Source: Tetrahymena thermophila SB210 (taxonomy: Eukaryota > Ciliophora > Oligohymenophorea > Hymenostomatida > Tetrahymenidae). From it: DNA of 64,000 nucleotides. A program made the position numbers and the translations under genes. This document shows, piece after piece, positions 11,922 through 25,099 of the stretch (positions are counted from its first letter, which is position 1; every line of letters starts with the position of its first letter). The stretch is taken from positions 1 through 64,000 of the forward strand of contig NW_002476209.1 in assembly GCF_000189635.1 (NCBI RefSeq). Direction: 5' to 3'. The notes under the pieces were generated by a model. It was given only the letters and a program-made list of their open reading frames with translations. It searched no databases and was not told where the DNA came from.

Positions 11922-14097
11922 TCATTATTACTATGAATAAAAAGACAAATTTTGCATTCTTACTTCGTCTTTAAGACCTTTTAGACTTTTTAATCCTTCC
12001 ATGAACTATATTTATTATTAATTAAAAATATAAAAAGTAGATAAAAAAAAATACTTGAAGATTAGATTGATGAGCTTTTTCTAATTCTGAAAATTCTAAT
12101 TCCTAAACCAAATCTTATAACTTAACCTATTTTTTACATAAATTTTAGAAAAATTAAATTAAGATTTAAAATTTAATTTACAGTTTTTTCATAATTGTCA
12201 GCCTTTATTTCCAAATATTCTTGTTCTATGATTAATTTTTGATTAGCTTTTGACAATTTTTCTTCTTCCTTACGAAGTTTTGATAATCTTTAATCAAGTT
12301 CTGTAATTCTATTAGCAAGTTCTAAATACTCAACCTTAAATTAAAAAATTTTTTTTTGTAAATTATAAAAATATTTATAAATTAATACCTCTCTTTCATT
12401 AACTTCTTGATTTAATTAGTTACTTTGAGTCTTTAATTCTTGAACTCTTAGTTTTGATCTTTCAATCTAGTAAGCTTTCTTCATTTACTCTATTTTCAAT
12501 CTCTTGTAATTAGCATCATTTTAAATGTATTTGTCTTAAATTTCTTTTGCAGTTCTTTTTATTTTATTGAGTTTCTTTTAGACCTCTGTAAGAGCTGGAC
12601 ATACTGCAGTATCAAACTACTTCTCTACCTTTTCTCTATTCTTTCTTTTATATTCCTCTAAGATAGTTAATTACTTATCATATTCATCTCTAAGCTTTTT
12701 TCTTTCATCAGCCTAATTTATTTGTATAAAATATTCAATGATTTATTCCTCTAACGATAGAATTTAATACTTCTTTTTCCTTTTCTTGATCTCCTAATTT
12801 AATAAGGTGGTCTAATTCATATGACTAATATCTAAATTTTTCATAATTCTCTCCTAAATCTCTTAGGGTTTCACTTAATTCTTAATTTTTTTTCTTCAGA
12901 TCTTTGTACTTAAAATCGTTTTCTTAGAAATCTTTGAGTTCTTTCTATAAAACAAATTATATTATTAAATAGAGAATAAAAAGTAGTTTTTTGAGTTACA
13001 ATTTTTTTTTCAACTTCTTCATGCTCTTTTCTTTTTTCAATTTCATCTTCTTCTTCTAATTATTTCTCTTGGAGGTATCTCTGATTAACCAATTCTTCAT
13101 TAAATTTTTTCTCTTGAATTTCTTTCATTCTTTACTGATGATTTATTTATTTATAGTTGAAATATGTTCAATAATAAAACTAATTATACTTCATATTCTT
13201 AACAATTTTTTTCGTATTACATTCTCCACTTTTCAACTTCTTCATCCATTTCTTCTCTTCTATCTTTCTCCTTTTTGTATTTTTCCTTTATCCTGTTTCA
13301 TTTTTATAATAATATAAATTCATTTATTTATTTGATAAAAGAAAACATACTCTTGAATCCTCTTTTTGTTAAATTGTTCTATTTCATTATGCTTTCTTTC
13401 TAATTCTTCAAGGAGTTATTTTATTTTTTCTTTCTTTTTCATCAGACCCAAATTTTTATTAATTGTTTTTGCCCTAACATTTTCTAAAGCCTAACATTAA
13501 AAAAAAAATGTAATATCCTTACTAATTCTAAATAAGTTATATATTATTTCACTGGAAATTATCAATTATTGTAATAAAAAATATATAATTTTTTAGCTTT
13601 TACATTAATTTATTAGATTAAAGCTTGTTTCATTTCTTTGTATTTTTGTTGAGAATCAGTTGCTAAATCTGGTAGAGGTTTGGCATCTTTACTTAGCATA
13701 TCAACTAACCCATTTTTATATTCATCTTGCTTCTTTTTCCTAATATGATGATGATCATTTTATATTTATAACAACTGAAAATTATTTTGTTAAAATAACA
13801 TACATTTCTTTAACAGTCTTATTCAAAAAGTTAATATGAGCATGAAGCTTTTCTATATATTAATCTTCTTTCACTTTATTCTCATCAGGTTCATTTATTT
13901 AAACCTTCCCTAAAATGTAAATTTAAAAATTTAAATTCAAAAGATTAGGTGAATTTGTTTTAATTAGAAATGAAGATTATTTAGATATAATTATTACTTG
14001 ACTGAGAAGCAGCTAACTAATTTGCATTGTTGCGTTTTAAAGTAGATTAAAAATCTGTTTAGTCAAGCTTTTTAGAATTGCTTAAAATGCTTTTCAT
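11922..14097 (-). CDS. Coiled-coil protein, 11 exons, function unknown
   Basis: Predicted 508 residues. Exons: 14097-13998, 13909-13804, 13739-13604, 13490-13351, 13292-13190, 13134-13000, 12944-12771, 12712-12389, 12334-12182, 12126-12055, 12005-11922. All ten introns are GT/AG, 49-113 bp, and every junction keeps phase. Apart from a polar N-terminus of about 45 residues, almost the whole protein is heptad-like Lys/Glu/Leu-rich coiled coil, for example KKKEKIKQLLEELERKHNEI and RITELDQRLSKLRKEEEKLS. No enzymatic motif is seen. Such proteins in ciliates are often axonemal or basal-body components, but I cannot place this one in a named family. The intron density is by far the highest in the window. 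Convergent with the globin gene. Confidence 0.85.
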
Positions 14098-15997
14098 TTA
14101 TTTTAAAAATAATAAAGTATTTGTCGCTTATTAATTGAATTTGATTGTTGGATTATCTATCTTATATTTTATTATTTCAGTTTAAGAGGTGTTTTATATT
14201 TTTTGAATTAAAAACTTTAATTTTCTTGATAGATATATAGATTGATAGATAGATATTGATAAATATTTATATCAATCTTTTAAATCAATATAAACAAAAT
14301 TTATATTTATTATTAATCTTCGTATTTTCGTAACTTAAAATAGGTTTAGTTAGTTACTAATAAATAAAATTTATTATTTTAATTACATATTTTAAAAAAA
14401 TTAAATTAAAATATGAAAATACAATTGAAATATAAACTAATATGATTTTTTGATAAGTATAAAATATATTTTTTAAAAAAAAAGTATTAAATAAATAGTT
14501 TATCTAAATAAAACTACTGATTTTATATATTAAACGATAAAATAAGATATAGTTTATTTTGATTTGCCTTTGTTATAACTTTAAAAAATATGTTTTCTTC
14601 AAAAAGAGTTTAATTTGCACTTTAGTAAAATGAGAAGCAAAAAAAAACTAATATTTATTTTTATATAAAAAATAATCTATCTATTTATACATATATGATT
14701 ATCTTAAAAAGTAAATCATACATCTACCCTAACTTAAAATAAGCCAAAGTTCTAAGATATTTTTATATATAAATAGATAAAAGATTTAACAAAACATAAA
14801 TCTACCCTAACTTAAAATAAACCAAAGTTCTAAGATATTTTTATATATAAATAGATAAAAGATTTAACAAAGATTTTTAATGCTGTAGCATATATATTAG
14901 CTGTTTCTAGTTTATATATAAATAAATACTCATTAAAGATCAAAACTTTAAATATTAATAGTGAAATTAAATTAATTAAATTTTATTATTTTAGTCTTCA
15001 TGATATTTAAATTTTTAAATAAATTAGTTGCTCAAATTATTTAAATATCTTTATATCCAACATTACAAATTAATATATAGATTTCATATTTTTACTCTTC
15101 TAATTTCATTAAATGTTTCAACCTTAACCTCTTAGAAAAATTTTATGTTTGAATGATTATGTTTTCATTTAATTAAAACTATACAATTAAATTAAAAATT
15201 AATTGAGCTGAAAATTAAAACTTGCTTACTATTTACTTCATTTATAATTATAACTCAAAAAATTTAACCATTTGCTTACAAGTATAATTATTTAAACTTA
15301 ACTGAATAAATAAATTATTTTGATAAGACTAATTGAATATGTTATGTCCAATTCAGTCAGTTATAATCTTATTAGTAATAAGTTTCTTATAAATATTAAT
15401 TTAATTGAAAAATGTTAAGATATTTATAAAATATAATAAATTTAATAACAAATTTTGTTTGAAAGACAAAGAAATATTTTAAAATTCAAAAAAAAAGGTT
15501 TATTTATTAAAGATAAATTTTTTTTTAATTTAAATTCTTCTCTTAATATTGTAAAAAGTGATTTTAATGAATTATATATATTTATTTTTTATTCTTTTTT
15601 TTTTAAGTTTACAATTTCTAAATATTCTAATATTTCTAAACGCTATATTCTCTTTTATTATATGCTTATAAATATCAACGAGAATAACATTTCATTTATA
15701 TAAATATCATAAAAATGTTTTTTTTTAAAAATTATTTGAAGCATAATTACAAATATTTTATATTAGTATATAATTTAAAAGATTTTGCTTACTAAGGAAA
15801 AAAGAGTGTATAATTTACCATAAAAATTGTAATTAAATATCTTAAGATTAAGGAATTACAACAATCCTAAATTTTACATCTAAAAATAATCAAAAAAGAA
15901 TATTTTGATTGTATTATAAATTAAGTAGGATATTAATTATAATTTTTTATTATTTTGAAAGACAATTGTAGATAATAGGAAAAGGTAAAATAAAGAA
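14098..15997. other. AT-rich spacer with a tandem repeat
   Basis: 1.9 kb between divergent genes. Apart from the 78-bp tandem duplication annotated separately and a GATA/GATT simple-sequence patch near 14230-14260, it holds only AT-rich DNA. A frame at 15455-15703 has no ATG and the composition of translated spacer, so I do not call it. Confidence 0.6.
14723..14871. repeat. Tandem direct repeat, 78-bp period, about 1.9 copies
   Basis: The unit starting TCTACCCTAACTTAAAATAA at 14723 recurs at 14801. The copies are identical over some 70 bp except for one G/A difference (AAGCCAAAG versus AAACCAAAG). It includes CTAAGATATTTTTATATATA and ends at TTTAACAAA. Near identity implies a recent duplication. 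Confidence 0.9.
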
Positions 15998-16284
15998 ATG
16001 GCTTTCGATCTTAAAGATGTTATCATATTAGTTTGGTGTATTTGCCAGTTTGTACTTGTAGTATTCTTTGGTTGGATATGCTATAAATAGAGAAAAGAAA
16101 AAAAGGAATTCGAAAGAAATGTAAATATGATTAAATTAAATAACAACTTTTAAAATTAGCTAATTTAAAAAAGATAACTAATTTCGAGAGGTATAACTAA
16201 AATTCATCTGTATCATAAAATAATAATTCTAATGGTAACAACGAAAGCAATTAGTCTCTTATGCAAAATTAACATTAACACTGA
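15998..16284 (+). CDS. Small single-pass membrane protein (77 aa)
   Basis: Exon 1 (15998-16120) encodes 41 residues: a short acidic start, a hydrophobic segment from about residue 8 to 29 (VIILVWCICQFVLVVFFGWI) and a basic KQRKEKKEFER stop-transfer stretch, so an N-out/C-in single-pass topology is likely. Exon 2 (16174-16284) adds a polar Asn/Ser/Gln tail ending at TGA. The 53-bp intron starts GTAAAT and ends AAAAAAG, less typical than TTTAG. I chose this acceptor because it keeps phase and gives a normal Asn/Gln-rich tail. Without splicing the frame stays open but turns into AT-spacer-like residues. Function unknown. Confidence 0.55.
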
Positions 16285-17204
16285 ATCTCAAAATTAAAAT
16301 TTATGTATCAAATTTGTAATATTTATTCTTTTTCTATATTTATTAAAAAATGAAGCTAGATAAGCTGCAAAAAACTACAGATTTTATCATAATCAAAACA
16401 ATCAATTCTCATAGAAAATTATATATTAACATTTTATTATAAATATTTAAAACAATTAGTGTTATTTAATATGAACTATTTTCTATTTTGTACTTATTTA
16501 TTTTTGTGAGATAGATTTAATAGAAAATATTCAATTATAAAAGCAATATTAGAATAGAAAAAATAAAGTTAAAAAATATTGGTTAGTATTTCATCATAAT
16601 TATAATATGAACTGTTTACTAAAATTATTTAAATTTAGATGGGAAGGTTGGTGCAAAAGATGATTTATTTGGATTTTTTTTATATGCTTTTTTGATTGTA
16701 TATAAAACTACCATATATGAAAATTTCATAGAATTTTTTACAACATGAATTATTTGAGTTTTATGGAAATCATCAATTAATTAATATGAAGTAAACTAAT
16801 TAATAAACGTCTTAATTTCATATTTTTAAAAATTAGGATTTTCAGTAAATCAATTTAATAAATAAATTGCTCACTAAATGTTCAAGCATTTTATGAAAAG
16901 AGATTTTATTGACTGGTTTTGCATCTTTTTAACTTAATAAAGAGTAAAATTCGCTTATTAAATAAGAAAAATAGGTAGGTAAAATTTTAATTTTCTTACA
17001 AAATTTGTTTAAGATATAAGAAACTCAATAAATTTTGGTTTATTTTCACTTGAAAAAATATGTTAAGAAAGAAAAAGTTGGATAATAAATAAACAAATTT
17101 AGAACAAAAAATATTTATTAATTAATTGATTAAAAGTCAATACATAATATATCAATCAATCAATCAATCAACATAAACAAATCTCTTCAAAAATTTTGTA
17201 AGAA
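16285..17204. other. AT-rich spacer
   Basis: About 0.9 kb between two genes on the plus strand. A short ATCA simple repeat occurs near 17150-17170, just before the next start codon. No gene or RNA feature recognised. Confidence 0.6.
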
Positions 17205-20200
17205 ATGGAAGAATTTGATAAATTTAATTATGAAATAGTGTTTCATAAATTAGATATGAATTTCGCTCCTAAAAATAGTCTCCTTTCTCTCACCTTTAAA
17301 AGAGGTAAACATTTTAACAATAGGCTAAAATTTTTTGGTTTGAATATATTCTAATATGGATAGTAAAAAGATTAGTTATAATTAGGAAAACAGGAATAAA
17401 AAAATAGTCCAAATTTAATTAAATGCAGATACTAAATAATAAAAAAATATATTAGTTAAAAGCCATCAAACAGTTAAATAAAATGTTTGCATTAGCTATT
17501 TGTTTATTATGTGTAACATAAAAATTTTATAAAACAGGGACTAGTTCTTAGGAATCTAAAAGAAAGTTTTATTTAGATGATTAATCAAAGCAGGCAATAA
17601 TAAATGAAGCATTTTCTTTTAAAACATAGCTACAAACAAATAGATAAAGAAATTAATATTTAGAAAAATATGTAAACATTTTAAATAAAATAAATTATTA
17701 AATATTTCCTTAGATTTCTTTAATAATTTAATAAAATGCTAACTTTTTAATAACAGGTTGAAGTGTATATAAATTAATGGAAGCAAGAAAAGAGTACAAT
17801 AATTGGAGCTTTGAAGATCAATGTAGCAAATTATCCAAACAATAATATTTATGCAAGATATGAACAAGATGTTCCCTTAGAAAAGTGTAATGATCTTTCA
17901 GCTAGGATGAGTTATTAAGTCAAGTGTTCAAAGTAAATATCTATTGCTATTTAAATTTTTATTTAACGAATCTTAAATTACAACTATTTAATTAAGTTGT
18001 GCTCAATTAAAATAGATATATTAATTGGCTGACCTAAAAAAATAAATATTTTTTTCAATTTTTCCTTTGATGAAAAATAAAATAACTTTTTGGATTTTTT
18101 TGCTGTTGTTGTTGTTGTTAAAAGTTTCAACAATTTTTTTTAACAGCAAAATATCATTTCTTATATGTTTTCTTATTATTTTTCTTAATTTATAGGACCG
18201 ACAGTAGAGAATCAAGTGAAAAAAGAATTTGTAATAATAACTAATAATATTTTTAAAAGTAATAAACTTCAAGTGTAACATTTGAAATTAATCTATAAAT
18301 GGTAGAAAGTAAGTCACCAATCCAAGGATCGACCTCACACTAGTAGCAAGGAGTAGGAAGATTAGGAAATTCACAGTAATTTAATCAGCAGCAACAACAG
18401 CAGTAAATAGCTTATAAATCCTTTGCTTATAAGCATCATTCAGAACTCTCACCAGTTCAACCTAAAAGCAAGAACACTGACTAAGAAGAATCTTCCATGA
18501 GCCCATACAAGGAAATTCATTAATAAAGTAATACAAATCAAAGGTAAAATATAGATGAAATAAGCAATAATTAATAAGGAAACATTTCTACAACTGTATC
18601 TGCATCTAAGGCTCTTGGAGCTTCATCAACTACTAAAAAAACTCCTCTCATTACTATAAATAAAGAAAAAAAAGCTGAAAAGAAAAATTTTATCTTAATA
18701 AACTAGAAAAAATAATAGAATAGTTTCTCAGGAAATAATGATGTTATAATAAAAAATAATACTCAAGCTACAAGCTAACTCTCAAATTCTAATATTTCTG
18801 ATACTACTCATGCTAATAGCGATATGAAGGAAAGAATGAGTATTAAATAAAGTTTACAGTCGTCAGCTGCTGCAACTTCTAAAACAAAAAATTATCTTAA
18901 CTAAACTTCTTAAAGCAAATCCCCTGAATAATCATCTAAATTAACAAAAAATAATCTTTTAACTCCAAGAACAAAAACCCCCACTCCAACTCCTCGTCCT
19001 ATAAGTGTTGTTTCATAATAAAGCTCCTCAACCAAAAATTCTTCAAAAAAAGAAATAGGATATAGAGAGAGAAGTGCAGAATAGCACGAATAAAAAATGT
19101 TATACAATTCTAAAGCAGAAAAGTAAGAAAGCTTGCAAAAGCAGTAAGTTCCTAATAAACGTAAATTTATAATAGAGGGTAAGAGGAGATAAGAAGAGAA
19201 GTAAAATGTTAAAGATATTTAAAATGCAGAGTTAGCAGAAAAGCTCTCATTTTTAACTCAGAAATTGAGAAACTAAAGTCAAGAACCTCCTAAAGGTAAA
19301 TAAATAAATAAACATATCTATCGAAACTAATAATTTAAAAAATTTTAAATAGAAAAAGGTTTAGGAAATTATAGCGACTAAAGCCATAATGATTCAAATA
19401 TTGATAGCAGTTTATATTAAACATAGTAATAGAAAGAATTGAGAGATTTCAAAAAAAAATAAATGAAAGAAATTTCAAATTTAGATAATATGATAAACTA
19501 AATGAAGACAGATCCTTAATTGGAAGACTTTGAGAGTGTCCATGCAGAAAGTGAAATTGCAGAAAATGGTTAAAAAAATTAAAAAAAGCTAAGAAATGAC
19601 AATAGCAGCAGTACTTAGCAAGTTGACTTTGAAGATGATGAACTATTTGATAATAGTAACTACAATTCAAATAAAGTAGAAAAGTATAATAAAAATGGAA
19701 AAAGTAAATAGTTTATGTTTATTGTTCAATAATCAAACAACTTTAAATTTTATCAAGCCAAGTAACTAAACCACTCTGACTCTTAAGAGATAAATAATGA
19801 TGAAGAATTTCATGAAGAACAAAGAGAACACTGCGTTATTCCTGTAGCATAAGATTTATAAATAGAAAGAAAATTTACTTTTAATAGCTAGCATGTTAAT
19901 GAATAATAAATAAAATTTGAAGAGAAAGAAAAAGAACTACATGAAAAAATTTAAACTTTAGAGTAGCACATTTAAGTTTTAAATAAAACTATTGAGCAAC
20001 TTAATGTTTAAAATTAAATAATTACTAACGAGCTATCTTCTAGCTAGCAGTAGCTTTAATTATCAAATTAAGAGAAATAGCTAGTAAATATTTTAAAAAT
20101 ATTAAATATAATTAATTTTTTCCTTTGAAAAAGCTTCTTTCTTCGAACTCAATTCTCAAGCAGTAAAATGATGATTTATAAAACTAATTAAAAGTGAATC

Positions 20201-21527
20201 AAGAGATATACACTCTAAAAATTGTAAACATCATTAAAAATTTATAATTATAATTGTTTCATATTTTTTAAATATTTAGAGTTAAATCCAAGAATCAGCA
20301 TAATCTAATTCAGGAACTCCTAAGGAATTAGCATAATAGGTTGAAAATACTTAATACATGGTGTAGCAAATAAAGATTTTGACTACATAAAATAATGATT
20401 TGACTAATTAAGTTAAGTAGTAATAAAATACTATATTTGAATATTAATCACATTTAAGTGAATAAGAAAAAACTATTGAAGAGCTTATATTTAAGGTAAA
20501 AACACTGATTATTGATTAAAATTGATTGATATTTTTGTATGAAATAGATTAATTAAAAAGATCTCATAGTTAATGAGAAATCTAAAGACATGGAAGCATT
20601 AAAAAATGAAATAGAAGGTAAAATTAAAAATGGCGTCTAAGCTAAAAATGATGAAATAGATTAGATAAAAAGAGCATATGAATTACAAATTTAGGAGTTA
20701 TAAGATAAATTAAGATTAGTCAGTGAAGAAAAGCAAAATATACTCATATAGTTTTAGGTAAAACAGTAATAATTTGATGATAAAGTATAAGAGTTGAATA
20801 GCTAATTATAGGAAGCTAACTAACGTTTAGAGTAGTTTGAATAATTTTACTAAAGCTTTTAAAGCTAAGGATAAGCTACCTCAATTGAGTATTAAAAAGC
20901 TTTAGAGTAAATAAAGGCTATGGAATAAAGTTTAGAAATTAATCAAAATGAAAAAAGAATGCTAGAAGAAGAAATTGAAACTTTAAAGCAGAACATGAAC
21001 AAAAATGAAATGCAATTATCTTAATCTCATTAAAGAAAAATAGAAATCGTTGAATAAGAAAAGATTAATTTATAATAAGAAAACATGAAACTTTCTTCAA
21101 AAGTAGAATAACTAAACAAATAAATTCATGAAGCTGCCTTAAATATTCCAATCAATAAAGTTGCTACTGAAGATTTTGAGAAAATGTATTTCAACTCATA
21201 AAAATAATTAATTATAGTTCAAGATAAATATAAAGTAATTTCTTTTTTTTAAATTATTATTATATATTTAAAATAAAAATTATTTAGATTGAGCTCGAAA
21301 GATAACAAATTGAATTTAGTAAGCTTGAAAATATACTGAAAATTTATTAATAAAGATCTGAATTTTTGGAATAAACAAATGAGTATCTTGAAGCATAGCT
21401 AATTGAAACTAAAGAAGATTTATGTAATGCTATGAATGGAATATTAGGATCACAATCTAATGAAATTTATGATAATATTGAGCAATTCTTTTCATTTAGA
21501 GAAAACAGAGCATATAACTTTAATTGA
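17205..21527 (+). CDS. NT-C2 domain protein with long coiled-coil tail
   Basis: Predicted 1146 residues from seven exons: 17205-17304, 17538-17671, 17757-17932, 18196-20083, 20280-20495, 20548-21234, 21288-21527, all with GT/AG introns and matching phases. The first ~160 residues fit the N-terminal C2 domain (NT-C2) of EEIG1/EHBP1-type proteins: a beta strand FNYEIVFHKLDMNFA, then FYLDDQSKQAIINEAFSF, KYVEVYINQWKQE, IIGALKINVANY and a closing VTFEINL strand. A 600-residue Ser/Gln/Pro/Lys-rich disordered part follows (TPRTKTPTPTPRP near 18960), then two coiled-coil blocks in exons 5-7. NT-C2 proteins attach membranes to cytoskeleton or endocytic machinery. A similar membrane-tethering role here is inference. 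Neighbours give no further clue. Confidence 0.82.
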
Positions 21528-22584
21528 TAGGCATCAAATTTTTCTTTGAAAAATAATTTGAAAATGATATTTAAACTATTAATTGAATGTGATTAGCAAA
21601 TAAATATGTTTAAAGAAAATTTTACTTAATTTAATTAAAATAAAAATTTACCTCAACCAATTTATAAATAAACTTAAAATAATCTTTAACATAAAATCAT
21701 AATCAATATTAATAATGATAAATTTGCAAAAACTTGATAAATTATTCATTATCAATTATAAAAACAATAACTAATTATAATAAGCTTAATAAATAATAAT
21801 GCATAATAGTAATAACATATTAGCATTAATTTACGTCATTTATAATAAAAAATAATTAAAGTATTTATATTTATTTTTATATATATTTCTCTTACAATCA
21901 ATTAATCTCATCTTATTAATTTTTAATATAATTTTTTTAATTAATCACTTCAATTTTAACTTGGATATTCTATTTAGTTATAGTTTTTTAACAATTAGAA
22001 CGCTGAATATATTAAGAAAACTTATAAAAAATTAAAATTTAAAATCATTTAAATGTTGACTGTACTTTAATAACAATTTTAAAAATGTTTCTCTCTTTTT
22101 AAATAGCATAATATAATACTAAATAATTTAAATTCTATAAAATCCTTTAGATAATATATTAATATTTTCACAAAATAAGAAGTTGAAATAAGTAATATAT
22201 TTTTTCTTATAATTCTACTTGTAAATATAACGGTTAATCTAAGTTTAATTTAATTTGAGAACAAAAATTATTTAAGTATATTCTATTATTGTCACTTTAT
22301 AGTTAAAGAATATATGAAAAAAATTTGATAAGATGAATTAAATTCATATCAAAACTAATATTTGTCAACAGATTTATAAATAAAATTTAAAAAATATTAA
22401 TGAAAAAATAATTTTATGTTTGATTTGATTTTCTTTCTTACTATAAAATTGTTTGAAAAATTTAAAATACTTAAATTATTTAAAGATTTAACTAGTAAGT
22501 AAGAATACAAATATAAAAATATATTATGAAATATATGAATGAATATTATCAGTATTCTAAAAGTAATTTCGGATAGATAAATAA

Positions 22585-22615
<31 letters not shown>

Positions 22616-22648
22616 TATTTTTAATTTAAGATATTTAATTAAGTAAAT
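21528..22648. other. AT-rich spacer ending in a GATA microsatellite
   Basis: 1.1 kb between two plus-strand genes. A GATA run lies at about 22573-22616, some 35 bp before the next ATG, so it sits in the promoter or leader of the WD40-like gene. Otherwise plain AT-rich DNA. Confidence 0.65.
22573..22616. repeat. (GATA)n microsatellite
   Basis: About eight GATA units with small interruptions (GATAGATAAATAAATAGATA followed by a perfect run). It lies directly upstream of the start codon at 22649 and is probably length-polymorphic. Confidence 0.9.
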
Positions 22649-25099
22649 ATGTAATAGCAAAAGTTAAATGTGGTAAATACTATTTCCTTAAAGGGAGTAT
22701 CTAGTCGATACATGACTTCTAGAATATATCATCCTTATAAGAAAAAATGCTATATATTTGTTGGGACAAATTAGATGATCTATTTTTTATCTATAAAGGT
22801 ATGTTATTATGATTTTGATATATATTTTAAGATAAAACAATAATTTAATAGAAAGATGGAGGGGAATATCATAAAGAATAGGAGTCATAAGTGTATAAGT
22901 TGTAAGAACTAAAGAAAATAGACTAAAATGAAAACGTATTTACCTGCTTATCAACAATGATTTATAAGGATGAGGTTGTTGTTTTAACTGGATTTGTAAA
23001 TAAGCAAACATTTTAATCATAAATATATGCCTATTATTTAAATTCGAATCTAGTTTATCACAATGGAAATCTTTTTAACGAATCTAAGATAAATTTGATA
23101 AATATGAGATAAGTTAATTATTCAAAAATACAGTTTCTTTTCACATCTTCATCTGATAATTCAATCCGAGTAATTTTAGTCACTTATTTTCAATATTTAA
23201 ATATAATAAAGTACTAAAATAAATTTTTTTTCAATAGCCTTATGGCTAATTTATAAAATCTAATATTAAGAAATATTTTTTTAGCATTCTTAAGAGCATT
23301 TAGAAGATATTTAGATGAATTATTTTTATTTTTAATCAAATAAAAAATTTTTCTATTATTTTTTAGTATTATTAGAAATTTTAGATAAAAATAATATTAA
23401 TATTTTAATATAGATATTTAGATTTGTAGAGCCAAAGTCGAAGAAGTATTAGTTCGAGTTGTAATTTATTCACATTTACAAATTCGATGAGTTTATTATT
23501 GATTTTGATATGAAATGCATTCTTTAAACAGAGATTTGTGTATTTTCACATGAGCTAGGAAATAATAAAGTGTTTTCTGACACTAATGAGGGAATTGAAC
23601 ATAAATTATAAGAAGATTAATAGACAGACATAGAAAATCAATTGGAAGAATCTAGTAAAACATTACAAGAATTTAAAATACAACATTAATCAAGCAGTGA
23701 GTTTGCTAACAAGACAAAAACATCTGGAGAAATATAATCATAGTAAGTTTTAGAAGATTAAAGAGCCAACAGTCACAACCATTTAAAATTTCCTTCAATT
23801 GGAGATTATAACTCTTCTAATAACTTAGACTTAAACACATAGTAAATGGAAATGAATTTACCTTAAATAGATAAACTTAAAAAAACACCTACGACTGATA
23901 GCAGAGATAATAACATTTCTGAACAATAATTAAAGTAATTCTTTTAGAAAAAGCAAAAAAGTCTAACAGTAAAGATATCTAATGAGCATCAAAAACATAT
24001 CTAATTCAATTAAGAAGAAATTATAGAGGAATTCAGTGGAGAAAATAGTACTATAACTACTAAAAAACATAGTTAGGATAATATTGATGGAGAACTTAGA
24101 AAAGATGATATTAACTCTAATAATTAAATGAATAATAAACAAAAAAGAGAAATTGCTTCTACTTTTTCTTACTAAAATAAGCCATTAATGAATGAACTAA
24201 AGCTTATGCATAATCCTCTATCTATGCAAAATAGTGTTAATTTTACTTAAAACCACTTAAAATTACCAAATTTAAATTCAGCAAAGAGTGAGGCTTCTTT
24301 GGTGAACATTAAATAAGATGAAATGTATATATCATTTATTGATATTGATGGACAAGTAATTGTAAAAAAGCTTTATATTAATCCGTTTGGATTAGAACTT
24401 TCATAAAGCTTTTAAAAGTCAGTAACTTAATCATAAGCAAATTTGGGTATTGCAGGTAGTTACTGCAGATTTTTAAAGTGCATGGATAACTAATATGACA
24501 ATTTTCAAGAATCTTCATCATCAGCTCAACTACTCTCTAAGAAATAGTAAAAAAAGTAAGTGAAATTTTAATAAAAGAGATAGCAGTAGTAAATGAATCA
24601 GGATAAAAATGAATTACAAAATTAATATGATGATTATGAAGATAAATAAATTAAAGATAATTAATCTATTTAAAGTTTATAAACCATTCAGTAAATTGAT
24701 GAGCAAGGAAATGAAAGGTTAGATAAAGCTCTTAGAGATGTAAATTTAAATCTAATTGTAACAAATCTAATGGGAGATATTATAGAGTTCAAGAATGTGC
24801 CTCTTTAGGGTCTTGATAATCCTATTGCTTTTCCTTCGTTTGATAATTATAACTCTGGAGTGACAGGGTTATGCATAAAATCTCAAGATACACTTGAAAT
24901 ATTAGTTAGCTATTTTGATGGGTCAGTAATATTCTTTGATTTAAATAATGAAGATTAATGGAATCTCAAGCTATCTTAGCCTTTAAACTCTAACCATTTT
25001 GGTGTTTATTATGAAAATACTACAGAAAGTGACATCGTTTTTTTGATATCAGATGATACAATCTAAATTTATGAACTAAATAGCTACCATATAAATTGA
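22649..25099 (+). CDS. WD40/beta-propeller-like protein
   Basis: Predicted 717 residues from three exons (22649-22798, 22852-23169, 23414-25099). Exon 1 and 2 encode blade-like strands such as YKKKCYIFVGTNQMIYFLSI and FTSSSDNSIR, the latter a typical WD-repeat turn. The middle (about 23560-24700) is a low-complexity Gln/Asn/Ser/Lys insert. Propeller-like strands return near the end: ILVSYFDGSVIFFDL and DIVFLISDDTIQIYEL just before the TGA. The layout suggests one propeller interrupted by a large disordered insertion, which is common in ciliate WD proteins. Repeats are degenerate, so the exact number of blades and the partner or pathway cannot be given. Confidence 0.7.

Noticed and set aside
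12720..12790. Apparent frameshift in the coiled-coil gene
   Set aside because: A TGA after GINH looked like a break, but a 58-bp intron at 12770-12713 with GT/AG ends restores the frame in phase 0, so the gene is intact.
15455..15703. Plus-strand frame of about 82 codons
   Set aside because: It starts at TTG, not ATG, and its residues (Phe, Ile, Asn, Lys, Tyr runs) are what AT-rich spacer gives in any frame. No splice sites link it to a neighbour.
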